DNA of 64,000 bases from NCBI RefSeq assembly GCF_001421435.1, contig NZ_LMKA01000123.1, forward strand, positions 1-64,000, written 5' to 3'. Below are positions 32,345-42,238 of this stretch, piece by piece. This DNA is from Chryseobacterium sp. Leaf201. Lineage in GTDB: Bacteria > Bacteroidota > Bacteroidia > Flavobacteriales > Weeksellaceae. Both the position numbers and the translations under genes were made by a program. A model generated the notes under the pieces. That model searched no databases. It saw nothing but the letters and a program-made list of their open reading frames with translations, and was not told the DNA's origin. Each line of letters starts with the position of its first letter. Position 1 is the first letter of the stretch.

Positions 32345-33367
32345 TTAGTATTCAAACAGAACGCTTCCCCATGTAAATCCGCTTCCGAAGGCAGAAAGGA
32401 GTACCAGGTCTCCCCTTCTGATTTTTCCCAGCTCAATGGCTTCGCTTAATGCAATGGGAATGGAAGCTGCGGTTGTATTTCCGTATTTCTGGATGTTGTT
32501 ATGAATTTTTTCATCCGGCAGCCCGAATTTCTGCTGCACAAACTGGGCAATCCTGAGGTTGGCCTGATGCGGGATAAACATATCCAGGTCTTCAATGGTT
32601 TTTCCGGCTTTGTCCAATGCCTCCTGCATGGTTTCAGGGAACCTTGTTACCGCATTCTTGAATACGAAATTCCCATTCATGATCGGGTATACTTCTTTAT
32701 TGGTTACCTGTTCAGGTTCTTTTCTCATCCTGTCGCTCCATCCGAATTTGGATCCCGGAAACTGCGTACATAGCTCGTCTGCAAATTTCCCTTCCGAGTG
32801 CATGTTAACTGCCAGGATATCTCCAACATTATCATCTATAGTAGCAGAAAGCACCATGGCTCCTGCCCCGTCCCCGAAAATTACGGAAACACCTCTTCCT
32901 TCATCGGAAAAATCCAGTCCGAAAGAATGAACCTCGGCTCCAACTACCAGAATATTTTTATAGGTCCCGGATTTAATGAAAGCATTGGCCACACTCATGG
33001 CATAAATAAACCCTGAACACTGGTTTCTTACATCCAGCGCCCCGATGGTATCACATCCCAGCATATCCTGTAGGAGCACTCCACATCCCGGGAAATAATA
33101 ATCCGGAGAAAGGGTGGCAAAAATAATATAATCAATATCCTGAGCCGTCAGTCCGGCGTTTTCGATTGCTTTTTCTGAAGCTTTAAAACCTAAGTACGCA
33201 GTGGTTTCCTGGGAATCATTCCGGTTTTTACGGTGTCTTCTCTCCCTGATCCCCGTTCTTTCCGTAATCCATTCGTCATTGGTGGTCATTAATGCAGCTA
33301 AATCATCATTCGTAACAACGTTATCCGGCACATAGAATCCGATTCCTTTTATTGTACTTTTAATCAT
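32345..33367 (-). CDS. fabH: 3-oxoacyl-[acyl-carrier-protein] synthase III
   Basis: I choose ATG 33367 (340 residues, MIKSTIKGIGFYVP), giving the usual KASIII start. The catalytic triad is visible: Cys117 in NQCSGFIYAM, His in FIPHQANLRIAQ and Asn in KYGNTTAASIP. It condenses an acyl-CoA primer with malonyl-ACP to begin fatty acid synthesis; in flavobacteria branched primers are common. It is not next to plsX or other fab genes here. A TATCTTTG box lies at 33386-33393 on the minus strand, about 18 nt upstream of ATG. Confidence 0.95.
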   Translation of the reverse strand: MIKSTIKGIGFYVPDNVVTNDDLAALMTTNDEWITERTGIRERRHRKNRNDSQETTAYLGFKASEKAIENAGLTAQDIDYIIFATLSPDYYFPGCGVLLQDMLGCDTIGALDVRNQCSGFIYAMSVANAFIKSGTYKNILVVGAEVHSFGLDFSDEGRGVSVIFGDGAGAMVLSATIDDNVGDILAVNMHSEGKFADELCTQFPGSKFGWSDRMRKEPEQVTNKEVYPIMNGNFVFKNAVTRFPETMQEALDKAGKTIEDLDMFIPHQANLRIAQFVQQKFGLPDEKIHNNIQKYGNTTAASIPIALSEAIELGKIRRGDLVLLSAFGSGFTWGSVLFEY

Positions 33368-33439
33368 ATAGTTTTTTAATTTTAACAAAGATAAACTTAT
33401 TTAATACATAGTTTTTTAAAATAATGCTATTTTTACGGT

Positions 33440-34339
33440 ATGCCAATTGATACGATTTACAGAGATTCCCAGTGCGAATGGGTGGATGTGGAGGCCCCTA
33501 CCGAGGAAGACATCAAATATTTACATGAACGGTATGAAATCAACCATCTTCTTCTGGAAGACACCCTGGATCCGAACCACTTACCGAAATATGAAGAGAG
33601 CGGGAACATCCGGTTTTTCCTTCTCCGCGAAAGCACTGAACTGGAGCGCAAGAACCTCAATACCATCAGTGACATCAGCACGAAAATCGGGATTTTTCTG
33701 TTAGGGCGTACCATTATCACCGTTCACCGCATGAAAACGAAGAGTATTTCTGAAACAAAAAGGCAGATCTCGGGCAGTAAGGAAGATATGACCCCTGAAA
33801 GCATTGCTTTGAAAATCGCTCTGCTGATCATGAAAAGTTTCGATGATGAATCGGTCAGCCTGTTTGAAACCATGGATAATATCGAAAACGAAATTTTCCT
33901 GAAAAACACGAATCATACCAATCAGATCAAAAGATTATACAAGCTGAAGCGGAAATCCGGCCTGAACTTCAGGGTGCTGACCATTTCTGCGGATGCCATT
34001 GATAAATTCAAGCTCCTTGGACTTCAGGAATCCGAATTTTTTGACCTCAAGGATAAACACAAAGATGTAGTTGCCGATTTCGACCATCTTAATATCCAGA
34101 TTACCAACCTTATTTCCATGTTCCTGGCTCTGTCTGACCAGAAAGCCAACCAGGTGATGAAAGTACTGGCGATCTATTCGGTTTACTTCTTGCCGATTAC
34201 TTTTATTGCCGGGCTGTACGGAATGAACTTCGATAACATGCCGGAGCTGCATCAGAAGAACGGATACTTTTTCACCCTGGGATTGATGGCGATTGTCGTG
34301 ATCTGCACCTTTATCTATGCACGCCGGAAACAATGGTAG
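33440..34339 (+). CDS. corA: CorA-family magnesium/cobalt transporter
   Basis: The 299-residue protein has a long cytoplasmic N-terminal domain and two C-terminal transmembrane helices (about 237-257 and 272-292) flanking YGMNFDNMPE, which holds the GMN selectivity signature. The end is FIYARRKQW, a basic cytoplasmic tail. CorA pentamers import Mg2+. It is divergent from fabH with a 72-bp gap, and the patatin gene follows 109 bp downstream. Confidence 0.93.
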   Translation: MPIDTIYRDSQCEWVDVEAPTEEDIKYLHERYEINHLLLEDTLDPNHLPKYEESGNIRFFLLRESTELERKNLNTISDISTKIGIFLLGRTIITVHRMKTKSISETKRQISGSKEDMTPESIALKIALLIMKSFDDESVSLFETMDNIENEIFLKNTNHTNQIKRLYKLKRKSGLNFRVLTISADAIDKFKLLGLQESEFFDLKDKHKDVVADFDHLNIQITNLISMFLALSDQKANQVMKVLAIYSVYFLPITFIAGLYGMNFDNMPELHQKNGYFFTLGLMAIVVICTFIYARRKQW

Positions 34340-34448
34340 ATGAATGTCCGTGATTTGGAAATATTGGATTAAATTTATATATAATTAATGATACACTGAA
34401 ATTTCATCCTGTTCATTATAAAACTTTAAAACACCAAATACACCGGCC

Positions 34449-36035
34449 ATGAAACCTGAAACCCTGAAATCCATTCTTGAAGACCCGATGCTCTCGCCTC
34501 AGTCCCGAGAAAAGCTAGAAGCCCTGTATGCGAATATTTCGGCTAAGGAATTTTCTGATGTGCTGGGTGCGGACGGCCATCAGTATGTGGAATTTGTGCA
34601 GGAAGGCGGCGGGGTCTGGGGAAGTGCGCTGGTAGGATATCTGTACGGACTGGAAATTTTCGGGATCCGGTTCCTGAAAGTGGCAGGTACGAGTGCCGGG
34701 GCCATCAATACCATGCTGATTGCGGCCTGTAAAACCAAGGAAGAAGCCAAAAGCGGTATCATCAGAGAAATCCTGCTCAACTGGAACTTTGCCGATTTCA
34801 TGGATGGCAAACCCTATGTAAAAAAGACCATCCGAGCGATGCTCAAAAATAAAAATTTTCTGAAAATCAATATTTATATCTCCATTGCCGTTCTTGTATT
34901 CTTTGGGATCCTCGCATTTGTTTTTCCTACGAAAGCCATCTGGGAAACGAAAATCCTTTTTGCCGTTCCCTTACTGCTGGTAATCATCGGGGCTGCATAC
35001 CTGGCAAAACTTTATGCTGATCTGAAGAAAGGGAATTCAGGGCTCAATCCCGGCACTACGTTCCTGAACCGGATGAAAGAGGTACTGGAAGGGTTCGGGA
35101 TTAAAACCGTTGCCCAGCTCAATGAAAAATTTATACAGTCGGGTAAGAGTCTTAATCTGGATTACCGCTACGGAAACGGTACGGAATATTATGATATCGC
35201 CCTGAAAAGCATCGAAGAGATCCGGGAAAACAACAAAAAGCACATCGACGAAATCCGGTACCGCATTTTTTTTGACAGTACGGTAAACAACGAATATTAT
35301 AAAAAAGACCCTTTTTATCTTTTAAAATCCGAATACATTGTTGTTACCACCGATATCAATGCCAAAATAAAGGTGGAACTGCCGACGATGGCCAATCTGT
35401 ACTGGTCTGAAGAGGAACTGAAGCACATCAGCCCGGCAGAATTTGTTCGTGCTTCCATGTCGGTCCCGTTCTTTTTTGAGCCGATGCAGAAAAGAATCAA
35501 TAAAGAGGATGACTCGGTAAAATATGCCTGGAAATTCTGGATGAACACCAAAGAGGAATCAATCAATCCGGTCGGTGTTTTCATCGACGGCGGGAGCATT
35601 TCCAATTTCCCGATGGACCTTTTCCATACTGCCGATATTTTTTATCCGAGGATGCCTCTGTTCGGGGTACAGCTCACCAGTGATGCAGATATCCTTTCTG
35701 AAAAAGGAAAAACCAGCGAAGAGATTCTTGAGTCTCCCCTTACCTACGCCGGAAACATCATCGATACGTTGAGAGGCTTTAATGACAAAACGTTTCTGAC
35801 CAAGCATACTTTTTACCATCTGTTCAGCATCCAGACTGTCAACTGCGGCACCAGCAGCTGGCTGAACTTCTTTATGAAACGGGAAGAAAAAGAGGAACTT
35901 TTCAACCGCGGCTTCCAGGCTGCCCTGGATTTCCTCAATAATTTCGACTGGGAGAAATACAAATGCGAAAGGATGATGCTGTCTATGAAAGAGAAAAAGA
36001 TTTTAAAAGAGGAGGATACGCCGACGGTGGGGTAA
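34449..36035 (+). CDS. Patatin-like phospholipase with inserted membrane segments
   Basis: The 528-residue protein has the patatin lipase elements: the oxyanion-type EGGGVWGSALVGYLYGLE, nucleophile elbow GTSAGAINTML, and DGGSISNFPMDLF with the catalytic Asp. Between the elbow and the Asp lie two hydrophobic stretches (about residues 139-158 and 169-192), so the protein is probably membrane-bound. Such proteins hydrolyse phospholipid acyl esters. It is followed 36 bp later by a small gene of unknown function that may be in the same operon. Confidence 0.88.
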   Translation: MKPETLKSILEDPMLSPQSREKLEALYANISAKEFSDVLGADGHQYVEFVQEGGGVWGSALVGYLYGLEIFGIRFLKVAGTSAGAINTMLIAACKTKEEAKSGIIREILLNWNFADFMDGKPYVKKTIRAMLKNKNFLKINIYISIAVLVFFGILAFVFPTKAIWETKILFAVPLLLVIIGAAYLAKLYADLKKGNSGLNPGTTFLNRMKEVLEGFGIKTVAQLNEKFIQSGKSLNLDYRYGNGTEYYDIALKSIEEIRENNKKHIDEIRYRIFFDSTVNNEYYKKDPFYLLKSEYIVVTTDINAKIKVELPTMANLYWSEEELKHISPAEFVRASMSVPFFFEPMQKRINKEDDSVKYAWKFWMNTKEESINPVGVFIDGGSISNFPMDLFHTADIFYPRMPLFGVQLTSDADILSEKGKTSEEILESPLTYAGNIIDTLRGFNDKTFLTKHTFYHLFSIQTVNCGTSSWLNFFMKREEKEELFNRGFQAALDFLNNFDWEKYKCERMMLSMKEKKILKEEDTPTVG

Positions 36036-36070
36036 TCACAATATATCAATTTAATTAACCAACAAAAATC

Positions 36071-36439
36071 ATGATCAATAAGATAGACCTGAGAGAACCA
36101 CTCAACATTCTGAATTCCGAAGCAACTACTCCGCAGGAAGTCTTTCAGAACCAGACGCTGCGCCCTGTTTTAAAATTACAGAATGACCTTTACGGTTCTT
36201 TATTTACCAGCTATGCCATCCGCCAGAATGCAGATTTTAATGCTTTATCTGCAGCGAAAAAAAACAGTTTTATAGAACAAAGCCTGCAGAAAGACAGCGT
36301 ATTGAAAAATATCTTCATCGGAATGACCATCGGGATGTTCACCCTTCAGGAACTGGAAGTTTATCATTCTGACAGCAAAGTTTTCAACAAAAGAATTATT
36401 ACGATGCTGATTGAGAGATTGAAGAGTCAGATAAAATAG
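36071..36439 (+). CDS. Hypothetical soluble protein of 122 residues
   Basis: No family motif is recognised with confidence. The protein is predominantly helical, soluble and without signal peptide (NILNSEATTPQEVFQNQTLR, then SYAIRQNADFNALS, IGMTIGMFTLQELEVYH). Similar small proteins occur in Chryseobacterium, often with uninformative names. It follows the patatin gene by 35 bp. Confidence 0.65.
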   Translation: MINKIDLREPLNILNSEATTPQEVFQNQTLRPVLKLQNDLYGSLFTSYAIRQNADFNALSAAKKNSFIEQSLQKDSVLKNIFIGMTIGMFTLQELEVYHSDSKVFNKRIITMLIERLKSQIK

Positions 36440-36509
36440 GAATAATAACCAGGGACTACAAATCTGATATTGAGAATAATTTTTATATTCGCTGCAATTA
36501 AACTAAACT

Positions 36510-37007
36510 ATGAAATATATCTGTGAATGCTGTGGCAAAGAAAAAGAAGACTGGCCTGCAATAGTTTACAATTCGCCTTCTCCCTATCTTGATATTTCGG
36601 ATGAAGAAATGGAAAACGCTGAACTGAGCCCGGACTTTTGTGTTATAAGATATTCTGATGAGACCTGTTATTTTATCAGGGCAGTCATGGTACAGGAAGT
36701 CAATGAAGCCTGTCAGGATCTTGACTATGGCGTTTGGGTATCATTAAGCGAAAAAAGTTATAATGAATACGTAGAAAATTACGGCAATAATGATTTTGAA
36801 GGAGGATATTTTGGATGGCTGGCAAACTATCTTCCTGATTATGAATTTGATGACCCAATCCCGGCAGATGTTGTTGTTGATAATAAAACAGGCAGACCCT
36901 TTATTTATCCGCATGAAAGTTTTGAGCATCTTTTTGTTAAAGATTTTTATAGCGGTATTTCAGAAAAAGAGGCAGAACGAAGAATTAATAAAGTGCTGAA
37001 TAAATAA
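36510..37007 (+). CDS. DUF2199 family protein
   Basis: The 165-residue protein opens with a CxxC pair (YICECCGKEKEDWP), probably a metal-binding knuckle, followed by the DUF2199 pattern (SPDFCVIRYSDETCYFIRAV, YGVWVSLSEKSYNEYVENY, FGWLANYLPDYE, HPLAV-equivalent IYPHESFEHLFVKDFYSGIS). Members are small cytoplasmic proteins of unknown function, seen in immunity and defence neighbourhoods as well as alone. Here it stands alone. Confidence 0.8.
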   Translation: MKYICECCGKEKEDWPAIVYNSPSPYLDISDEEMENAELSPDFCVIRYSDETCYFIRAVMVQEVNEACQDLDYGVWVSLSEKSYNEYVENYGNNDFEGGYFGWLANYLPDYEFDDPIPADVVVDNKTGRPFIYPHESFEHLFVKDFYSGISEKEAERRINKVLNK

Positions 37008-37109
37008 TATGAATTGGATTATATCAAAAATAAATTTTTGAGAATAAGCACCAAGCTTACAGATACTTAATGATCATTATATCTACTGAAACAAGATTCC
37101 ATTAAGTTT

Positions 37110-37634
37110 TCATTTCCTCAGCCACCCTTTAAAAACCTTTGTCACAAAAGGCATCACGACCCAGGTCAGCAATCCGACCATGCAGGCGGCAACCATAAAA
37201 ATCCTCAGCAGAACGTTCCCGTCTTTCATCCAATGACCGATGGTGTAATTCAGGAAAATACTGGTGGGAAAAACGCCGCATAGTGTTACCAGAGCCATTT
37301 TCCAGCGTGGCGGTGCGGTTGGCGATCGGAACCACGCTTCCAGCCCTGTCAGATCACGGTAAACAGCATCTTCAGTGAGCATGCCTGCGTATGCTTCCCA
37401 CTTTTTAAACAGTTCCGAATTGTAGAAGGCATCCTTTTCAGTTTCGTCTTTAAACGTCCGGAGGATTCCGATTTCATTTTTGCCGTCTTCTTTCAGGGAA
37501 GTAATCATCATGGCACCATGGACACCGTCCCGTTTAAATGATTCTCCTAAAAAATGCTGTAAAGCCGCTTCAAATTCTTTTTCTTTTCCGGGAATTACCT
37601 TTCTGGTAATGGCAACGTGAATGGGTCTGGACAT
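37110..37634 (-). CDS. Antibiotic biosynthesis monooxygenase-domain membrane protein
   Basis: The first 95 residues form an ABM ferredoxin-like domain (IHVAITRKVIPGKEKEFEAA, WEAYAGMLTEDAVYRDLTGLEAWF). The C-terminal part has two transmembrane helices (about 113-135 and 143-165, with TLCGVFPTSIFLNYTIG and LRIFMVAACMVGLLTWVVMP). The family is named for monooxygenases, but most members have no known substrate. Single gene; convergent with the DUF2199 gene. Confidence 0.82.
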   Translation of the reverse strand: MSRPIHVAITRKVIPGKEKEFEAALQHFLGESFKRDGVHGAMMITSLKEDGKNEIGILRTFKDETEKDAFYNSELFKKWEAYAGMLTEDAVYRDLTGLEAWFRSPTAPPRWKMALVTLCGVFPTSIFLNYTIGHWMKDGNVLLRIFMVAACMVGLLTWVVMPFVTKVFKGWLRK

Positions 37635-37981
37635 GGCAATAAATTTTACATAAAAATAATTATTAAATTTAAAACCATCACCAATGAATTCAGGATTTGA
37701 AAAAACGTATGATCCGATGTCATGGATTATAATACATGAAAATCCAACTACTCTTTCTTCTACATGGATTCATGATTTAGAACTTTCTGATAAACCGGAT
37801 AGCTTTTATCACGGGAATTACTAACATCAAAACCATACTATGATATTAACTTAATCTTGTGGTTTTATAATCTGTAATACAAACAGATAAAAGCATATTT
37901 GTGCAATCAGCATTAAAAAATTATCTATTTTTGCCAAAAGATTAAATCTGTAATTTAATTTTAATAACCTGTACAAATTCA
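37635..37981. other. 347-bp intergenic region between divergent genes
   Basis: A TATTTTTG box (37926-37933) is a candidate -7 for the T9SS substrate gene, with TTTG at 37898-37901 but a spacing of 24 bp, outside the usual range. No RNA or repeat is evident. Confidence 0.45.
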
Positions 37982-39451
37982 ATGCGAAAATTTTTTATTA
38001 TTTCATCTATTTTGTTTCTTACCAATTTTCCTGCTCAAAACTGGACCCAAACTGGTAAACTTACTCCCGTTATAAGAAGAGGTGGTGATTCATTTGGCTT
38101 TGATCTGCTGTTGAAAAATAATGTTTTATACAGCTCGGCATACGGAAACACTTATGATTCTGATGAGCAGAACAGCACCTTTAAGGCAGGAAGCTTTTAT
38201 ATTTTTGAGCGTCTGAATAATTCCTGGGTAAAGAAAAATAAACTTGTCCCCAATGATCGCGAAAACAGTGATGAATTTGGGAAAAAGTTCGCTTTGGGTG
38301 ACGATAATAAATTATTTATCAGTGCGTGGCAAAAAAAATCAGGAACAAGTTTCGGAGTAGGAGCGGTTTATCTTTTTAATAAAGACAGCAATGGAAACTG
38401 GATCCAGACACAGAAAATCACTCCTCCAATAGCAACTGCCTATACTCATTTCGGAAACAGGTTAAGTGCCGACTCTAATACATTAGCAGTAGGATCACAG
38501 AGTTCCAATGTTACTATTTATGAATATAACAGCAATACTCAGAAGTTTAATTTTAAGCAGACATTTCCTTCCACTTATAATGCAGATACTCATGTTTATA
38601 ATAACAGGGTATTTGCGGGTGTTTCAACACAGAACGTGAATGGAACTGCAAATGCCGGACAAGTAATTATTTATAAGAAAAATATAACTTCGAATATTTG
38701 GGAAATTAATCAGACCATCAATTCTCCTGTTACCGGTGATACCCAGTTTGGATTTACTACGTATGCCAATGGAGATTATCTTTTTATAACTGCAGCTTAT
38801 TATGCAAGGTTTGTTGCCATATATAAGTTTAATGCGGCAACAGATCAGTATACGCATGTTCAGACCATCAGCAATGGATCGAGCTATTTCGGATCAGAAA
38901 TTTCTATGGAAAACGATTTGCTTGCCATTGGTGCGCCCGGTGCTACTAATACAGCAGCAACTGGTGGAGGTGCCGTATTTCTATACAAACTGGAAAATAA
39001 TCTCTGGGTACAAAAGCAGAAAATCTATAATAATGATTCAAATCCTTATGATGGATTCGGTTACGGATTAAGCGTAAATAATAACAGTATTGCAGTTGGG
39101 GCACCTGATCATGATTTTGACTCTACAGGAGGTAATATTAGTGCAAGTACAGGGGCTGTTTATTTCTTTAATGATCTTTCCAGTTTAGGAACAAAAGAAT
39201 CCGCTGCACCTACCTCTTATCAGATCTATCCTAATCCGTTCATTGAAAATATTTCAATCCGATTAGACAAGAAATATGATTACCTTACAACAGAGATTTT
39301 TGATATGTCAGGAAAAAAAATATACACAAACAGTTTTTCACACAAACAAGGTTTAGATCTGAGCCTGAAATCACTTATATCCGGTACTTATCAACTAAAT
39401 ATATATTCAAAAGACAAAAAAATTATCACGTCACGAATAATCAAAAAATAA
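37982..39451 (+). CDS. Secreted beta-propeller-like protein with T9SS type A sorting domain
   Basis: The 489-residue protein has a signal peptide (about 1-18, ending FPAQ), then FG-GAP/integrin-like repeats (for example FGKKFALGDDNKLFISAW, FGSEISMENDLLAIGAPGA and FGYGLSVNNNSIAVGAPDHD), suggesting a beta-propeller. The last 75 residues are a type A sorting domain (YQIYPNPFIENISI, EIFDMSGKKIYT, SGTYQLNIYSKDKK), which sends the protein through the type IX secretion machine encoded in part at 54707-61586, where PorU removes it. A cell-surface or secreted adhesion role is likely. Confidence 0.88.
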   Translation: MRKFFIISSILFLTNFPAQNWTQTGKLTPVIRRGGDSFGFDLLLKNNVLYSSAYGNTYDSDEQNSTFKAGSFYIFERLNNSWVKKNKLVPNDRENSDEFGKKFALGDDNKLFISAWQKKSGTSFGVGAVYLFNKDSNGNWIQTQKITPPIATAYTHFGNRLSADSNTLAVGSQSSNVTIYEYNSNTQKFNFKQTFPSTYNADTHVYNNRVFAGVSTQNVNGTANAGQVIIYKKNITSNIWEINQTINSPVTGDTQFGFTTYANGDYLFITAAYYARFVAIYKFNAATDQYTHVQTISNGSSYFGSEISMENDLLAIGAPGATNTAATGGGAVFLYKLENNLWVQKQKIYNNDSNPYDGFGYGLSVNNNSIAVGAPDHDFDSTGGNISASTGAVYFFNDLSSLGTKESAAPTSYQIYPNPFIENISIRLDKKYDYLTTEIFDMSGKKIYTNSFSHKQGLDLSLKSLISGTYQLNIYSKDKKIITSRIIKK

Positions 39452-39553
39452 TAAATTACATCTTATCGTATCAGATAAAGAAAAATTCTCAATCGCATTC
39501 ATATTTCATTATTAATTTCGATCTGATATAGCGGATTCTAATACATAATCTCT

Positions 39554-40105
39554 CTACCCTTTGTTCCACATCGGCTCATGCTCTAACACCTTCTGATAAA
39601 TCAGACAGTTTTCATCATGGGAGCCTTTCAGATAACCGATACTCATCAGGAATTCATTCACGATTTCCCCGCCTGTGAATTTGAAGGTTTTCTTGAACAG
39701 CTTCATCCATTCCGGTAATGTTTTCGGGTGATGGTGTTCCAGCCATTTCTCGAATGAACCGAATTCTTCCTGCAGCCCGGCAATGGTTTTTGCATTTTCA
39801 ATCGCCGCGTTTACCTTCAGCCGGTTCCTGATAATGCCGGGATCATTCAGTAACCTTTCGCGGTCGGTTTCTGTATAGGAGGACACTTTCTGAATATCAA
39901 AGTTATCATACGCTTTTCGAAAGCCATCTTCTTTTTTCAGGATTGTTTCCCAGCTTAATCCTGCCTGGTTGATTTCCATCACCAGTCTGCCAAACAGTTC
40001 GTTGTCATCATGAATCGGAAAACCGTAATGGTGGTCGTGGTATTTTTTATGCAGGGCCTTTCTGCTTTCAGGCTGCATGTTTTCTATGGCTGAACAGTAA
40101 CTCAT
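39554..40105 (-). CDS. tag: DNA-3-methyladenine glycosylase I
   Basis: The 183-residue protein matches Tag: an N-terminal YCSAIEN with the zinc Cys, the FGRLVMEINQAGLSWETILKK stretch with the catalytic Glu, NDPGIIRNRLKVNAAIENA and C-terminal GSHDENC supplying zinc His and Cys. It excises 3-methyladenine from alkylated DNA. It overlaps the upstream MazG-like gene by 4 bp (ATGA), so the two are coupled. Confidence 0.93.
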   Translation of the reverse strand: MSYCSAIENMQPESRKALHKKYHDHHYGFPIHDDNELFGRLVMEINQAGLSWETILKKEDGFRKAYDNFDIQKVSSYTETDRERLLNDPGIIRNRLKVNAAIENAKTIAGLQEEFGSFEKWLEHHHPKTLPEWMKLFKKTFKFTGGEIVNEFLMSIGYLKGSHDENCLIYQKVLEHEPMWNKG

Positions 40106-40422
40106 TTCAGTATATTTTCGGTTTTCGTTAAAAACGTGTCTAAGGCATCTTTAATATCCATTCCTATACGGTCTGCCAGAATGATCAGCCACCAGATGTT
40201 TTCTGCTAATTTATGCTTAAGTTCTTCTGCTGAATCAGATTTTGGCCATGTTTTTTCATGCGACATTATATCTCTTCCAACTAAGGCTGCATCTGTCAGA
40301 AAAGCCAAAGCGTCCTGTTCCACTCTCCATTTTTCACCCTTTTGCCGGCTTTCCAGCTGATGATATTTTTCTCTGATTACAAGAGAACGCCGTATTATTT
40401 CATCTAAATTATTATGATTCAT
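40102..40422 (-). CDS. MazG-like nucleotide pyrophosphohydrolase-type protein
   Basis: The 106-residue all-helical protein has the small MazG-like pattern: KHKLAENIWWLIILADRIGMDI with the E..x..D metal-binding spacing in the fourth helix, and LTDAALVGRDIM earlier. Such proteins hydrolyse nucleoside triphosphates, cleaning damaged nucleotides, which fits its coupling to the alkylation repair gene tag downstream. The AraC regulator lies 5 bp upstream on the same strand. Family assignment is moderate. Confidence 0.65.
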   Translation of the reverse strand: MNHNNLDEIIRRSLVIREKYHQLESRQKGEKWRVEQDALAFLTDAALVGRDIMSHEKTWPKSDSAEELKHKLAENIWWLIILADRIGMDIKDALDTFLTKTENILK

Positions 40423-40427
40423 TTATA

Positions 40428-41342
40428 TTATTTTTGAAGTGATTGCCTGAATCCGTTGGGAGTCAGTCCGGTTTTCTTTTTAAATAATTTACTGAAAGAC
40501 TGGGGATGTTCAAAACCCAGATGATAAGCCGTTTCTGAGACAGAAAACCGCCCGTTTGATAAATATTCTTTTGCTTTTTCAATCAATTTATCGTGAATGT
40601 GGTGCTGTGCATTCTGTCCGGTGTGCTGACGGAGCATATCGCTTAAATATCTTGCTGTAAGATTCAGTTCAGAAGCCAGGTACTCTACTGTGGGAAGGCC
40701 CCGGAGGCTTTTCCCGTCATCAAAATAATCATCCAGGATCTTTTCCATTTTTGTTACCAGATCATTATTCACCCCTTTTCTGGTGATAAACTGCCGGTTG
40801 TAAAAGCGGTTGCTGTAGGTGAGCAGCAATTCAATCTGTGAAATAATAACATCCTGACTGAATTGGTCGATCCGTTCATTCAATTCTCCCCGGATATTAT
40901 CAAAAACAGCTAAAACGGTCTTCTTTTCTTTTTCTGAAAGATAAAGTGCTTCTGCAGTGGAATAGGAAAAGAACCCGTACTTTTTTATTTTCTGAATTAA
41001 AGAATACGGCTGCAGAAAATCGGGGTGAATGTGAAGAGACATTCCGCTGTAATCGGCTTCTTCTTCATTCATTTTAAGAATCTGGCCGGGGGAAACGAAA
41101 GACATGCCCCCTTCCTCAAAATCGTAATATCCCTGTCCGTATCTTATCTTTCCGTTAAATTCTGTCTTAAACGAAATTTTATAAAAGTCAAGCTTAATCC
41201 CGTTTTCAAAATCTTCCGGATCAAAAACAGCTTCTCCGTAATTTATAATGCTGATCAACGGATGCAACGGCGCAGGTTGTCTCATCGCCTGATGCAGTGC
41301 GGACAACGATCTGAAGTGAACCGGGGGTTTTACTGTTTTCAT
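40428..41342 (-). CDS. AraC-family transcriptional regulator
   Basis: The 304-residue protein has an N-terminal cupin-like ligand region (about 40-120) and a C-terminal double HTH (about 200-303: LNLTARYLSDMLRQHTGQNA and ETAYHLGFEHPQSFSKLFKKKTGLTPNGFR). It lies 5 bp upstream of the MazG-like/tag pair in the same direction, and a short-chain dehydrogenase gene lies upstream on the same strand. It probably controls one of these neighbours. Confidence 0.9.
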   Translation of the reverse strand: MKTVKPPVHFRSLSALHQAMRQPAPLHPLISIINYGEAVFDPEDFENGIKLDFYKISFKTEFNGKIRYGQGYYDFEEGGMSFVSPGQILKMNEEEADYSGMSLHIHPDFLQPYSLIQKIKKYGFFSYSTAEALYLSEKEKKTVLAVFDNIRGELNERIDQFSQDVIISQIELLLTYSNRFYNRQFITRKGVNNDLVTKMEKILDDYFDDGKSLRGLPTVEYLASELNLTARYLSDMLRQHTGQNAQHHIHDKLIEKAKEYLSNGRFSVSETAYHLGFEHPQSFSKLFKKKTGLTPNGFRQSLQK

Positions 41343-41428
41343 ACCGTAAATATAATATAGATTTGTGACAACAGGCTGGCAGGAGGAATTAATTACAAAT
41401 TGGAAAACTAACTTTTAATATTATATTT

Positions 41429-42238
41429 CTATTTAAACATAAATTCACCTTTTACTTTCTGCACGTAATTTTCGATTCCGGTTTTATTTCTTTCATCATA
41501 TAAAGCATTGGCATCTTTTCCGGCAATGTATCTTAACTGTAGCTTTCCATCGGTGGCTGCTCCGAAAATAACAGCGGCAATATCTTCAGGCTTTGAGTAA
41601 CCGGCAATCTGTTCCGGACTATACCCTTCCTGAACTTTTGAAATTAATTTCCCGTAAGACTCATGAAAAGACCCATCCAGCGAACGTCCTGCAAAGTCAG
41701 TCTGAATCCCACCCGGAGCGACCACTTTTACATTTATTCCAAACTGGGCCAATTCATATCCCAGACTCTCTGAAAATCCGTCAACTGCAAATTTTGTGGC
41801 ACTGTAAACAGAACAGGTTGGAAAACCCAGCAATCCGAAACTGGAAGTTACATTGATGAAAGTACCTTCTCTTTTCATCCTGAAATCAGGGATAAAGGCT
41901 TTTGTGACCCGGATCACGCCCATTAAATTTGTTTCCAGCTGTTTATGAATCTGCTCATCTGTAAAAGCTTCCAGGGGCCCGATTAATCCGTAGCCTGCAT
42001 TATTTAAAACCACATCAACGGCATGGTTTTCCAAAACCTCAGCAATTGTTTTCTCCAGCCCGTCTTTTTCCGAAACATCCAGCTTTAATACGGTTACATT
42101 TTTCAGTTGTGTAAGTTCTGTTTCATTTTCGGGGTTTCTCATCGTTGCAATGACATTCCAGTTTTTTGACTGAAATAATTTTGCCGCTGTTTTTCCTAAA
42201 CCTGATGATGCTCCTGTAATAAAAATTGTTTTCTGCAT
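41429..42238 (-). CDS. Short-chain dehydrogenase/reductase (SDR)
   Basis: The 269-residue protein is a classical SDR: TGASSGLGKT nucleotide-binding motif at the N-terminus, LDVSEKDG, NNAGYG, catalytic Ser in NVTSSFG and YSATK with the catalytic Tyr and Lys. It uses NAD(P)H on a small carbonyl or alcohol; the substrate is not predictable. It precedes the AraC gene by 86 bp on the same strand, the usual layout of an AraC-controlled oxidoreductase. Confidence 0.92.
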   Translation of the reverse strand: MQKTIFITGASSGLGKTAAKLFQSKNWNVIATMRNPENETELTQLKNVTVLKLDVSEKDGLEKTIAEVLENHAVDVVLNNAGYGLIGPLEAFTDEQIHKQLETNLMGVIRVTKAFIPDFRMKREGTFINVTSSFGLLGFPTCSVYSATKFAVDGFSESLGYELAQFGINVKVVAPGGIQTDFAGRSLDGSFHESYGKLISKVQEGYSPEQIAGYSKPEDIAAVIFGAATDGKLQLRYIAGKDANALYDERNKTGIENYVQKVKGEFMFK

